Origin: UBA822 sp036336795
Lineage (GTDB): Bacteria > Gemmatimonadota > Gemmatimonadetes > Longimicrobiales > Gaopeijiaceae
NCBI GenBank assembly: GCA_036336795.1
Contig: JAYZFL010000045.1
Location: 1-22,039 of the forward strand
DNA length: 22,039 bases
Direction of reading: 5' to 3'
How positions within the stretch are numbered: position 1 is the first letter of the stretch; each line of letters begins with the position of its first letter. The translations under genes were made by a program, and so were the position numbers. The notes beneath the pieces are model-generated. The model did no database searches and was not told the DNA's origin. It worked only from the letters and a program-made list of their open reading frames with translations. Below, piece after piece: positions 1 through 6,800 of the stretch.

Positions 1-1
1 T

Positions 2-172
2 GGAGAGCAACTCTGGACGGCACGTGTCGGTGATGGGACAGCTACCCCTGTCGCGTACGAGCTCGACGGACGGCAGTATATCTCAATACTCGCAGGGACG
101 ACCAGCGATGGTCCGCCCCGGATGTCGACGTTCGTCTTGGATGGGTCCGCAGTTATCCCGAGTGGAAAGTAA
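2..172 (+). CDS. PQQ-dependent dehydrogenase, C-terminal fragment (5' end outside window)
   Basis: The frame starting at base 2 is open to TAA at 170-172 and gives 56 residues. It contains GEQLWTARVGDG, TPVAYELDGRQYISILAG and a short tail ending in SGK. The pattern of G-x-x-LW, then P-x-x-Y-x-x-x-G-x-QY-[IV] and AG is the last blade of the eight-bladed propeller in PQQ-dependent alcohol/glucose dehydrogenases. These are periplasmic quinoproteins that oxidise alcohols or sugars and pass electrons to quinone or cytochrome c. No heme c motif follows the propeller, so this is not a quinohemoprotein with a C-terminal cytochrome domain. The substrate cannot be told from the fragment. The next gene begins 37 bases later on the same strand (8 bases if an upstream ATG is used), so the two are probably co-transcribed. 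This frame also shows that the open frame starting at 24 is only an N-terminal overrun of the next gene. Confidence 0.85.
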   Translation, partial: GEQLWTARVGDGTATPVAYELDGRQYISILAGTTSDGPPRMSTFVLDGSAVIPSGK

Positions 173-209
173 GGTCGCTATGGGATCTCGTCCCAAGAGG
201 GCAGCTATC

Positions 210-1577
210 ATGGTTCGGTACGTACTGTTTCCCATTCGTCTCTGTGGGTTCTTGATTGCTGTCACCTCGATGGTGACCGATCCGCCCAGAGTTGCCGGGC
301 AGGGCCTTCTCATTGAGGAGGTGACCTTAGTCGACGGTACGGGACGGTCGCCGATGATGGGGGCATACGTGCTTGTGGAGGGAGATCGCATCTCGGCTGT
401 CTCCCGTGAGCCGCTCGACGCACCCGTCGGGACCACCCGCATCGACGGGCGGGGCCGCTATCTGATTCCAGGCCTCATGGATATGCACATCCACCTGATC
501 GGTGGCCGAGGCAGGGACGGCCCGAATGAGGCGGCGGGAATCCGTGCTCTTCATGGCTTCCTGTACAGCGGGTTCACCAGCGTCTTCGACGCCGGAAACA
601 ACCCAGACTACATCTTCGGGCTCAGGGAGCGAGAGCGGGCGGATCAGATTGTGGCGCCGAGGATCTTCGCCACGGGAGGCGTCGTCACGGCCCCTGGCGG
701 GCACGGGGGTGGGCGGGGCGCTGCCCTGATCGAAAGCTGGCCGCGGGATCGAGAGAGGTTGGAGGAACACCTGTCCCGCTCTCCTGACATGGTCAAGATG
801 ACTTTCGACGAACACGGTTGGGGTACCCGGCCGCTCATCCCTATGCTTTCTCCCCAACTCATGGCCGAGGCCGGGCGGTTTTACAATGAGAACGGGGTGC
901 GGACCACGGTCCACATCTCCCACGAATTCCGAGCACGACAGGCAATAACTGCAGGGATCAACACTCTGGCTCACCCGATCATCCAGGGGCCCGTGAGCGA
1001 GGACTTTGTCAGGCTTATGGCTTCCACCAAGACACCTATGGTTTCCACTCTGACTATCGGAGAGGGCTACAGTCGGCTTGTGGAACATCCGGAGTTCTTG
1101 GATCGCCCTATCTATCGGGCTGTCTACGATCCAGAAGAGATTGAGCGGCTCAAGACCACGGTGCGGGACGAGTACGCGGCTAGGGCATGGACCACCTGGA
1201 TGAAGATCATGACACCGATAGCCCAAGAGAATCTTAGGCAGATCCAGGCCGGAGGAGGTGTAATCGTTCTCGGGTCCGATCAGTCCACGGGACCTGCTTC
1301 CCATCGGGAGCTCGAGCTCATGGTACAGGGTGGGATTCCTACTTTGGAGGCCATTCGTATTGGGACGCTTAACGCTGCCATCTTCATGGGTAAGGAGAGA
1401 GAGATAGGCTCTGTGGAGGAGGGAAAGCTAGCCGATCTGGTGTTGCTCTCTGCTGACCCTCTGGTCGATATAAGCAACACTCAGAAGATCGAAATGGTCA
1501 TCAAGAGTGGACGCATCATTGATCGAAGAGCGCTCGACTTGCCGGCGAACCGGTTTCTTGGGTCACCTCCAGGTTAG
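210..1577 (+). CDS. Exported metal-dependent amidohydrolase (imidazolonepropionase-like family)
   Basis: This 455-residue protein has a hydrophobic N-terminus (about residues 4-22) that resembles a Sec signal peptide. It is followed by the small beta-sandwich and TIM barrel of the amidohydrolase superfamily. Visible metal-site motifs are MDMHIH (His93, His95), the candidate bridging lysine in VKMTFD (Lys196), VHISH (His235), LAHP (His255) and GSD (Asp357), so the catalytic set looks complete. Relatives hydrolyse cyclic amides, imides or the peptide bonds of prolyl and arginyl dipeptides. The substrate here cannot be told. I chose the ATG at 210 because AAGAGG precedes it at 195-200 and the signal peptide then begins at once. 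An ATG at 180 adds ten residues and is possible. The upstream region back to 24 belongs to the preceding PQQ gene in another frame. Confidence 0.88.
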   Translation: MVRYVLFPIRLCGFLIAVTSMVTDPPRVAGQGLLIEEVTLVDGTGRSPMMGAYVLVEGDRISAVSREPLDAPVGTTRIDGRGRYLIPGLMDMHIHLIGGRGRDGPNEAAGIRALHGFLYSGFTSVFDAGNNPDYIFGLRERERADQIVAPRIFATGGVVTAPGGHGGGRGAALIESWPRDRERLEEHLSRSPDMVKMTFDEHGWGTRPLIPMLSPQLMAEAGRFYNENGVRTTVHISHEFRARQAITAGINTLAHPIIQGPVSEDFVRLMASTKTPMVSTLTIGEGYSRLVEHPEFLDRPIYRAVYDPEEIERLKTTVRDEYAARAWTTWMKIMTPIAQENLRQIQAGGGVIVLGSDQSTGPASHRELELMVQGGIPTLEAIRIGTLNAAIFMGKEREIGSVEEGKLADLVLLSADPLVDISNTQKIEMVIKSGRIIDRRALDLPANRFLGSPPG

Positions 1578-1762
1578 TGGAGCCTCACAAATGACCAAAA
1601 TACAACTTTGAGTTCACGAACCTACTCTCCTTAAACGCTTTAAGCTCCAGGGTCCCTTTGATGCCGATCGACTACGGAGCAGAAATCCCACTCAGGGATC
1701 CCGTCAAAAGGTTAGTACCTCGAACTTCGGCAACAGTTGTCCCTGCACTAGGAGGTCCACAG

Positions 1763-3079
1763 ATGTCCCCGACTGAATCTATGATAACGAGTCCGGAATC
1801 CGCTGTGACTCGCCGGGCGTTTCTTGGCACCGGCACGGTTGCGGGACTGTTGGGCGCCTTCGGCACGACGGGGTGTGTCGACCAAGGGATAGAAGTACCA
1901 TCCACTCTGGGATATGGGGGGCATGCGAACACGGTTGGCGGCCTCGAGGACAACATCTATACGCGCCTTTTAGGCGTCCGCCCTCACATCGGTGCGCATG
2001 AGCACATCACGACCCTAGGTGGGTCAAGGATGCCCCCGGAGGTTCTTGAGGCCATGGTGGAAGCGAACGAATACTTCGTAGACATGCACGAGTTGATCGA
2101 AGCGGCAGGGTCTCGGGTTGCTGAGTTGATGGGGGCAGAGGCTGCCATTGTCACATCCGGCGGCTCCGGATCGCTACTGCTGGGATCTGCTGCTTGCCTC
2201 ACGGGGCTGAACATGGATCGGATCCGGTCCCTCCCTGAAGTCACATGGGACCGAAGGATATGCTTGATTCAAACGGCACATCGGTTCAGTTATGACCACG
2301 CCTACCGGGCTGCCGGCATGACCAATGTCTACGTGGAGACGCGTGAGGAATTCCAGGATCGGATAGACGACACGGTGGCGATGCTGCCGGTGATTTCCGC
2401 TGTGGAACGAGGAAGCCCTATCGCCCCTCCGCGGCCGGTGAGTCGGTCGAGGCCCACACCAGATACCGTGATTCTACCCGAGGAGATGATCCAAATCGGA
2501 AAAGAGCACGGGGTTCCGGTGATGGTCGACATGGCGTCGGATCTGCCACCCTGGGAGAACCTCCGGCGCTATATCGATCTCGGGGCGGACCTCGTTGTGA
2601 TCAGCGGTGGCAAGGGAATCCTTGGCCCTCAATCCACAGGGATTCTCGCCGGCCGACGTGATCTCATCGAGGCTGCTCGTTTGCAGAACTCCCCTAACGA
2701 TTACATCGGGCGAGGGCTGAAGGTTGGCAAGGAAGAGATTATTGCGCTGGTCGTAGCCTTGGAGCGAGCTGTCAGCATTGACCAGGAGGCTGAGGTTGCA
2801 CACTGGAACGACAGAGCTCGCTGGGTTGCGGAGCAGCTACAAGACATCCCCGGAGTTGACGCTCATTTCGAACTGAACAACGGTGGATATGCTGACGTGG
2901 ATCTCTCGTGGGACGAATCTGTGATCGGAATGGACGCTCCGGAGTTCAAGCGCCGGCTCCGCGAAGGGTCACCCCGCATCCTATACGATGGCACTACGGT
3001 AAGAACGCGGCAGCTCAGGGCGGGTGAGGAGCGTCTAGTGGTGCAGAGGCTCCGGGAGGTGTTTTCCGGATCCCCGTGA
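1763..3079 (+). CDS. Tat-signal, SelA-fold PLP-dependent enzyme
   Basis: This 438-residue protein starts with a twin-arginine signal (TRRAFLGTGT, Arg17-Arg18), then a hydrophobic stretch and a possible lipid-attachment cysteine (TTGC, Cys38, an imperfect lipobox). The rest is a fold-type I PLP enzyme close to the SelA / D-glucosaminate-6-phosphate ammonia-lyase group. It has a glycine-rich phosphate-binding turn (VTSGGSGS), VMVDMASD for the PLP-ring aspartate, and ISGGKGILGPQSTG with the Schiff-base lysine at Lys284 and the SelA-like GPQ-x-G signature. Members of this group are usually cytosolic lyases or beta-eliminating enzymes, so Tat export of the folded holoenzyme is unusual but consistent with cofactor loading before export. 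The ATG at 1763 is supported by GGAGGT at 1751-1756. An earlier in-frame ATG at 1658 would bury the Tat signal. It should not be named SelA, because true selenocysteine synthase is cytosolic and lacks a signal peptide. Confidence 0.82.
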   Translation: MSPTESMITSPESAVTRRAFLGTGTVAGLLGAFGTTGCVDQGIEVPSTLGYGGHANTVGGLEDNIYTRLLGVRPHIGAHEHITTLGGSRMPPEVLEAMVEANEYFVDMHELIEAAGSRVAELMGAEAAIVTSGGSGSLLLGSAACLTGLNMDRIRSLPEVTWDRRICLIQTAHRFSYDHAYRAAGMTNVYVETREEFQDRIDDTVAMLPVISAVERGSPIAPPRPVSRSRPTPDTVILPEEMIQIGKEHGVPVMVDMASDLPPWENLRRYIDLGADLVVISGGKGILGPQSTGILAGRRDLIEAARLQNSPNDYIGRGLKVGKEEIIALVVALERAVSIDQEAEVAHWNDRARWVAEQLQDIPGVDAHFELNNGGYADVDLSWDESVIGMDAPEFKRRLREGSPRILYDGTTVRTRQLRAGEERLVVQRLREVFSGSP

Positions 3080-3080
3080 C

Positions 3081-3758
3081 ATGAAGCGCATGAGATTGCT
3101 CGATACCGCACCGATACCGGGCGGTGACAATGAGCTCGGACTCTACCAGCATGACGGGGATTTCTTGATCAAAGTAGTGGGTGGTCAGGACCTAATGAGC
3201 ACCCGAATTCATGGGTCCGAGGACAAGCTGGCTGAGATCGCGTGTAGAGAGGTTGCTGATCGGAGGCAGGTCCGTGTGTTGATCGGTGGCCTTGGCATGG
3301 GCTTCACGCTGGCCGCGGCTTTGCGCAACCTCGGGCAGGACGCTGAGGTGATAGTCGCCGAGTTGGTGCCGGCGGTGATCGAGTGGAACCGAGGTTTTCT
3401 CGGGGAGCACTCCGGTCATCCTCTCCGGGATGAAAGGGTCACCGTTTATGAGGGTGATGTCTCCATCATCCTAAGGACGGTGGCACGGACCTTCGACGGC
3501 ATCTTGTTGGACGTCGATAATGGCCCAGACGGATTAACGCAGGGGAGTAATCATTGGCTCTACTCGAGGGACGGGCTGAACGCATCGTACGAAACACTCC
3601 GACCAAAGGGTGTGCTCGCCATCTGGTCAGCTGGTCCGGACCGAGCTTTCAGCAAACGTCTGCGCAAGACTGGGTTCGAGGTAGACCAGGTCGAGGTGCG
3701 GGCACGTGGCAGGAAGGGGGCTCACCATGTCATCTGGATCGCACGAACATCTGAGTGA
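3081..3758 (+). CDS. Spermidine-synthase-fold / class I SAM-binding protein
   Basis: This 225-residue cytosolic protein has a Rossmann-type SAM fold. The glycine loop is GGLGMG (residues 69-74). The acidic end of strand 2 is Glu94 in VIVAELVP, followed by VYEGDV (Asp126) and FDGILLDVDNGP (Asp144, Asp146), and a late RPKGVLAIWSAG strand. The order and spacing match the spermine/spermidine synthase family. It is shorter than typical SpeE (about 280 residues), and the usual GGGDGG loop is degenerate, so a methyltransferase or other aminopropyl-transfer-like role is equally possible. The ATG at 3081 lies one base after the preceding stop. A second ATG at 3090 is also possible, and GGGAGGTG within the upstream gene could serve either. 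The tight spacing suggests translational coupling with the SelA-fold gene. No signal peptide is seen. Confidence 0.8.
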   Translation: MKRMRLLDTAPIPGGDNELGLYQHDGDFLIKVVGGQDLMSTRIHGSEDKLAEIACREVADRRQVRVLIGGLGMGFTLAAALRNLGQDAEVIVAELVPAVIEWNRGFLGEHSGHPLRDERVTVYEGDVSIILRTVARTFDGILLDVDNGPDGLTQGSNHWLYSRDGLNASYETLRPKGVLAIWSAGPDRAFSKRLRKTGFEVDQVEVRARGRKGAHHVIWIARTSE

Positions 3759-3865
3759 CAGAGTGCATGCCCCGCGCTTGCCTCTACCGCTATTACCTTC
3801 TTCATCAGGAGATGGATGAGGTTTCGCTCGAATTTGATGTGGAGGGCGCGCACCACTACGGCGCT

Positions 3866-3905
3866 ATAAAACAGAACAGGCCGCCCCGAGGATTCGGGAC
3901 GGCCT
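3866..3905 (-). terminator. Rho-independent terminator of the cold-shock gene
   Basis: Bases 3878-3889 and 3894-3905 form a 12-bp stem with one mismatch around the loop GGAT. Read on the minus strand, the stem is followed by GTTCTGTTTTAT (3877-3866), a T-rich tract. It begins about 29 bases after the stop of the cold-shock gene. There is no T-tract on the plus-strand side, so it acts mainly in the minus direction. Confidence 0.8.
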
Positions 3906-3933
3906 GCAAGACTTGGATCGGATTTAGGCGTCG

Positions 3934-4140
3934 CTAGAGTGCGATGACATTCTCCGCTGCTGGTCCCTTCTGCCCCTCGACAACGTCGAACTCCACTTGA
4001 GCTCCTTCAGCGAGGGTCTTGAAGCCCTCGGCCTGAATCGAGGTGTGATGGACGAAACAGTCTTTACTGCCGTCCTCGGGCGTGATAAATCCGAAGCCCT
4101 TCTGGTCATTAAACCACTTTACTGATCCCCTGGTACGCAT
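3934..4140 (-). CDS. Cold-shock protein, CspA family
   Basis: This 68-residue protein consists of one cold-shock OB-fold domain that binds single-stranded RNA or DNA and melts RNA secondary structure. RNP1 is KGFGFI (residues 14-19). RNP2 is DCFVHH (residues 27-32), where most family members have DVFVHH or a close variant, so Cys28 is a small departure. The opening RGSVKWFND and the closing GPAAENV are typical. The length is standard for the family. The ATG at 4140 is preceded on the minus strand by AGGGAG at a suitable distance. The gene is monocistronic, with its own terminator downstream and a leader upstream containing two small hairpins. CspA-type genes are often controlled through their leader RNA, and the structure seen here is compatible with that but does not prove it. 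Confidence 0.95.
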   Translation of the reverse strand: MRTRGSVKWFNDQKGFGFITPEDGSKDCFVHHTSIQAEGFKTLAEGAQVEFDVVEGQKGPAAENVIAL

Positions 4141-4203
4141 CTGTGCGCTCCCTGGTTGTGCGAGTCGGAGCTACGATGATACGTACTTCCCGACTGCTTG
4201 AAT

Positions 4204-4243
4204 GCGCGGGGTGTCCGCGCGATGTGTGACCGTTGTGGTCACA
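4204..4243 (-). promoter_or_regulatory. Two adjacent inverted repeats in the cold-shock gene leader/promoter region
   Basis: GCGCGG-GGTGT-CCGCGC (4204-4220) and TGTGACC-GTTGT-GGTCACA (4225-4243) are perfect inverted repeats of 6 and 7 bp. Each has a 5-nt centre, and four bases separate them. They lie 64-103 bases upstream of the cold-shock start codon. They could be hairpins in a leader RNA or a protein-binding site. TGTGACC/GGTCACA resembles a dimeric operator. No convincing -10/-35 pair was identified, so the transcription start is unknown. Confidence 0.45.
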
Positions 4244-4300
4244 AGAAATAAGGTTGTGATCTCCAAAAACGAGACCACCGCCCTCATTAAGAGTCTGAGT

Positions 4301-4314
4301 GCCCCGCTCGGGGC
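4301..4314 (-). terminator. Possible weak terminator after the five-gene operon
   Basis: GCCCC-GCTC-GGGGC forms a short GC-rich hairpin about 60 bases after the stop of the class-V PLP gene on the minus strand. Only a poor T-rich stretch (ACTCAGACTCTT) follows, so it may not terminate efficiently, and some readthrough into the cold-shock gene is possible. Confidence 0.3.
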
Positions 4315-4374
4315 TGAGTCGTAATGCTCGCGAAGTCTGATGGTACTGTCAACTCTTCAGATGGCTCTTGGCGG

Positions 4375-5559
4375 CTAACTTACAGTCCTCGCGATCTCCA
4401 GAATCTGGTCGACGTCCTCCTCATTGTTATAGGCGTGGAGAGAAAATCTCAGCACGCCCCTCCGGATGGAAAGATGGACTCCTTCACGAGTAAGTGCGTC
4501 GTAAAGGGTGTTCATGGCCGGATCGTCGGCCGTGTAGTGCCGGCCCCCACCGCTCTTTCCTAAAGCGACGATGTTTCCTAGGTGGGGCCCGGGTGCTCCT
4601 CCGCAGACGGGTAGCTCCGCCTCAAGAAATCCTTCGACCATACGTGCAGCCAACTCACGAACAAAGCTATCGATAGCTGAGGTTCCGACTTGATGTAGTA
4701 GGTCCATGGCCGCTTTTACGGCTGTGATTCCCAGGTAATTGTAGTTGCCGCCGTCGAAACGCAAGGCAGCCGGAGCGTACGTGAAATTCTCTTCCGTAAG
4801 GGCTGTTTCGTGCGCGCCCTCGTCCAACGTCACGCTGAAACGCGCTAGGGCGGTGGGCTTCAGTTCTTCGGCGAAATTCCTCCGGCAATAGAGGAAGCCC
4901 ATGCCGTAGCACGAGAGCAGTCCCTTCTGTGTGGCCACGCCGAGCGCGTCGACGCCGAGTTGCTCGACGTCGGTGTGAAGGATGCCGACGGACTGGGCGG
5001 CGTCCACGACTACGCGTACGCCCCGCTCGGCACACGCAGCCGACAGGCCAGGGACGTCGGTTACGAATCCGGGAGAGAACGTGACCGTCGAGACTGACAC
5101 TAACCTTGTGCGACTATCCATCGCTTCCATGAGTGTGTCCAGGTCCACACTCCCGTTCTTGGCAGCGACCTTACGAACCTCAATGCCGTATCGGCGAACT
5201 GCGTTGTACCAGGGGTACACGTTGGCCGGATGTTCGAGCTCGGGGCACAGGATGATGTTGTCTCCAGCCTGCCAGTTCATACCTCCGGCAATGTGGTTCA
5301 AGCCCTCTGAGACGTTCTTAACGAACGAGATCTCGTCCGGATGAGCGTTGACCATGTCCGCGAAAGTAACGCGGGTGCTCGCTACGAGATCGAATGATTC
5401 CTCCTTGCTCCACCCCAGTCCGGTGCGCCTGTCCAGATACGCTGTGATCGCGTCCCGTACCTGAACGGGCATGAGCCCCCGTTGGGCCACGTTCGTGAAG
5501 ATTCCGTTCTTGGTACCGGGAAAGTTGGATCGAAAGTCGGCGAAAAGATCGTTGGTCAT
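4375..5559 (-). CDS. Class-V-fold PLP-dependent aminotransferase / cysteine-desulfurase-like enzyme
   Basis: This 394-residue protein is a fold-type I PLP enzyme of the aminotransferase class V group, which includes cysteine desulfurases, isopenicillin-N epimerase and kynureninase relatives. Key features are VVVDAAQSVG with the PLP-ring aspartate at Asp186, and VATQKGLLSCYGMGFLY with the Schiff-base lysine at Lys212. ELEHPANVYPW and STVTFSPGFVTD match the class-V substrate-side segments. There is no signal peptide, so it is cytosolic. I see no clear catalytic cysteine loop of the SufS or IscS type, so desulfurase activity is not assigned. Its ATG overlaps the TGA of the upstream transporter (ATGA, 5556-5559), a strong sign of coupled translation. 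The imported transporter substrate may therefore be what this enzyme acts on. It is the last gene of the operon. Confidence 0.85.
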   Translation of the reverse strand: MTNDLFADFRSNFPGTKNGIFTNVAQRGLMPVQVRDAITAYLDRRTGLGWSKEESFDLVASTRVTFADMVNAHPDEISFVKNVSEGLNHIAGGMNWQAGDNIILCPELEHPANVYPWYNAVRRYGIEVRKVAAKNGSVDLDTLMEAMDSRTRLVSVSTVTFSPGFVTDVPGLSAACAERGVRVVVDAAQSVGILHTDVEQLGVDALGVATQKGLLSCYGMGFLYCRRNFAEELKPTALARFSVTLDEGAHETALTEENFTYAPAALRFDGGNYNYLGITAVKAAMDLLHQVGTSAIDSFVRELAARMVEGFLEAELPVCGGAPGPHLGNIVALGKSGGGRHYTADDPAMNTLYDALTREGVHLSIRRGVLRFSLHAYNNEEDVDQILEIARTVS

Positions 5560-6800
5560 ACCGGAACCTTGACGCGATGTCGCTCAGAGTGAGATACGAT
5601 TGCGGTTCCCACCATGTCCCCCATGACATTGATGGTGGTACTTCCCATGTCGATAAGCCGGTAGATACCAGCCACGATGGCGGCGATCTCTAAGGGTAGG
5701 CCGAACGCTTGGACAAAAATCAGAGCAATCACCAGGCCTCCACCTGGAATCCCACCCGAACCCTCTGAGAGAACTAGCCCGATGAGGATGATGCTGATCT
5801 GCGAGATGAGATCGAACTCTACGCCCGCCGCTTGCGCCGTGAAGAGAAGCACGCCGGCCAGCATGATTGAGGTGCCGTCCTTGTTCAGTTGCGCACCTAA
5901 CGGCAGGGTGAAAGAGTAGATTCCCTGGGGGAGCTTCAGGCGATGTTCTGCCACTTCGAAGGCGACGGCAAGACTGGCTAGGCTGCTGCAGGTGGCGATG
6001 GTGGTCGCCCACAGAGTACCGGTCCGCTTGAGAAAGCCCACGGGGGAATGGGGAGTGAGCACGGTGAGGAGTGTCATGTACACCGCCACCATGGCCGCCT
6101 GGGCCAGCCACATGCCGCCGATGAAAAGGGCCAAGGGACCGAAGATCTGTGAACCGTACTGGCCTAACGTCGCCGCGGCCAGAGCTCCGATGCCGATGGG
6201 TCCAAACCACATAATGACGTCCACCAGCTTTCTAAGGAGTTCGGCGATGAGGCCGAACCCTGAGCGCAGCGGTCCACGTCGTTCCTCCGGGAGGAGAACT
6301 GTTGCGATCCCGAGAAAGAGAGCGAAAACAACGATCTGAGAGACTTTCCCAGTGGCGAAGGCTTCGAAAGCGTTTTCAGGGAAAAGATCCATGATTACGT
6401 CGACCACCCCGGGCACTTCTCCCACAAAAGTGTTGCCCTCTTCGGTGAGCGTCATTCCGAGCCCCGGCTTCAGCAGATGCATGGACGTGAGGCCAAAGAC
6501 CAACGCAAGAGTGGTCGTCAGGACGTAGTAGGAGAGGATTTTCGCAGCCAGCCGCCTCAATGTTCTTAGATCCACCAGGCTCGTGATTCCGGCCAGGAGA
6601 TTAAAGAAGACCAGAGGGATGGCCGCCATGATCAGGAGCCGGATGAACAGGTCTCCCAAGGGTTGCACCACGGTGGCTCGCTCACCCAAAGCCATGCCCA
6701 CGCTCCCACCCAACACCATGTAGAGCAGAATCTTCGAGCCCAAGGAAAGGCTACGGTAATGAGCCCAGAGAGTACGCCGGGGCGGTCGGTGCTCAGTCAC
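5556..6800 (-). CDS. SLC1/DAACS-family amino acid:cation symporter, atypical binding site
   Basis: This 414-residue inner-membrane protein has about eight transmembrane segments plus two re-entrant hairpins, like GltPh/GltP. GSGGIPGGG marks hairpin 2 and LPLGAQLNKDGTS is the TM7 NMDGT region. LIDMGSTTINVMGD is TM8. Aligned by motif to GltPh, Asp394 is kept (Asp384) and Asn401 is kept (Asn391). The arginine that contacts the acidic side chain (Arg397) is Ser387, and the methionine of NMDGT is Lys307. Loss of that arginine is known in the neutral amino acid carriers ASCT1 and ASCT2, so a neutral substrate is more likely than glutamate, aspartate or dicarboxylate. The start is GTG at 6800, which overlaps the upstream stop by eight bases. 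No strong ribosome-binding site is visible, so coupling is likely. Confidence 0.9.
   Translation of the reverse strand: MTEHRPPRRTLWAHYRSLSLGSKILLYMVLGGSVGMALGERATVVQPLGDLFIRLLIMAAIPLVFFNLLAGITSLVDLRTLRRLAAKILSYYVLTTTLALVFGLTSMHLLKPGLGMTLTEEGNTFVGEVPGVVDVIMDLFPENAFEAFATGKVSQIVVFALFLGIATVLLPEERRGPLRSGFGLIAELLRKLVDVIMWFGPIGIGALAAATLGQYGSQIFGPLALFIGGMWLAQAAMVAVYMTLLTVLTPHSPVGFLKRTGTLWATTIATCSSLASLAVAFEVAEHRLKLPQGIYSFTLPLGAQLNKDGTSIMLAGVLLFTAQAAGVEFDLISQISIILIGLVLSEGSGGIPGGGLVIALIFVQAFGLPLEIAAIVAGIYRLIDMGSTTINVMGDMVGTAIVSHSERHRVKVPV

Noticed and set aside
24..209. N-terminal extension of the amidohydrolase
   Set aside because: It overlaps a PQQ dehydrogenase C-terminus in another frame and would place 62 low-quality residues before a clear signal peptide.
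1578..1762. Small repeats between the amidohydrolase and the SelA-fold gene (TTAAA-CGC-TTTAA, 1631-1643)
   Set aside because: Too short and too AT-rich to tell from chance, with no terminator T-tract or promoter pair.
1763..3079. Selenocysteine synthase SelA, linking this gene to the selenoprotein
   Set aside because: It has a Tat export signal and lacks the N-terminal domain of SelA. It shares the PLP fold only, and the genes are about 15 kb apart.
3755..3937. 60-residue plus-strand frame after the spermidine-synthase-like gene
   Set aside because: It runs through the terminator of the opposing cold-shock gene and has no recognisable protein features.
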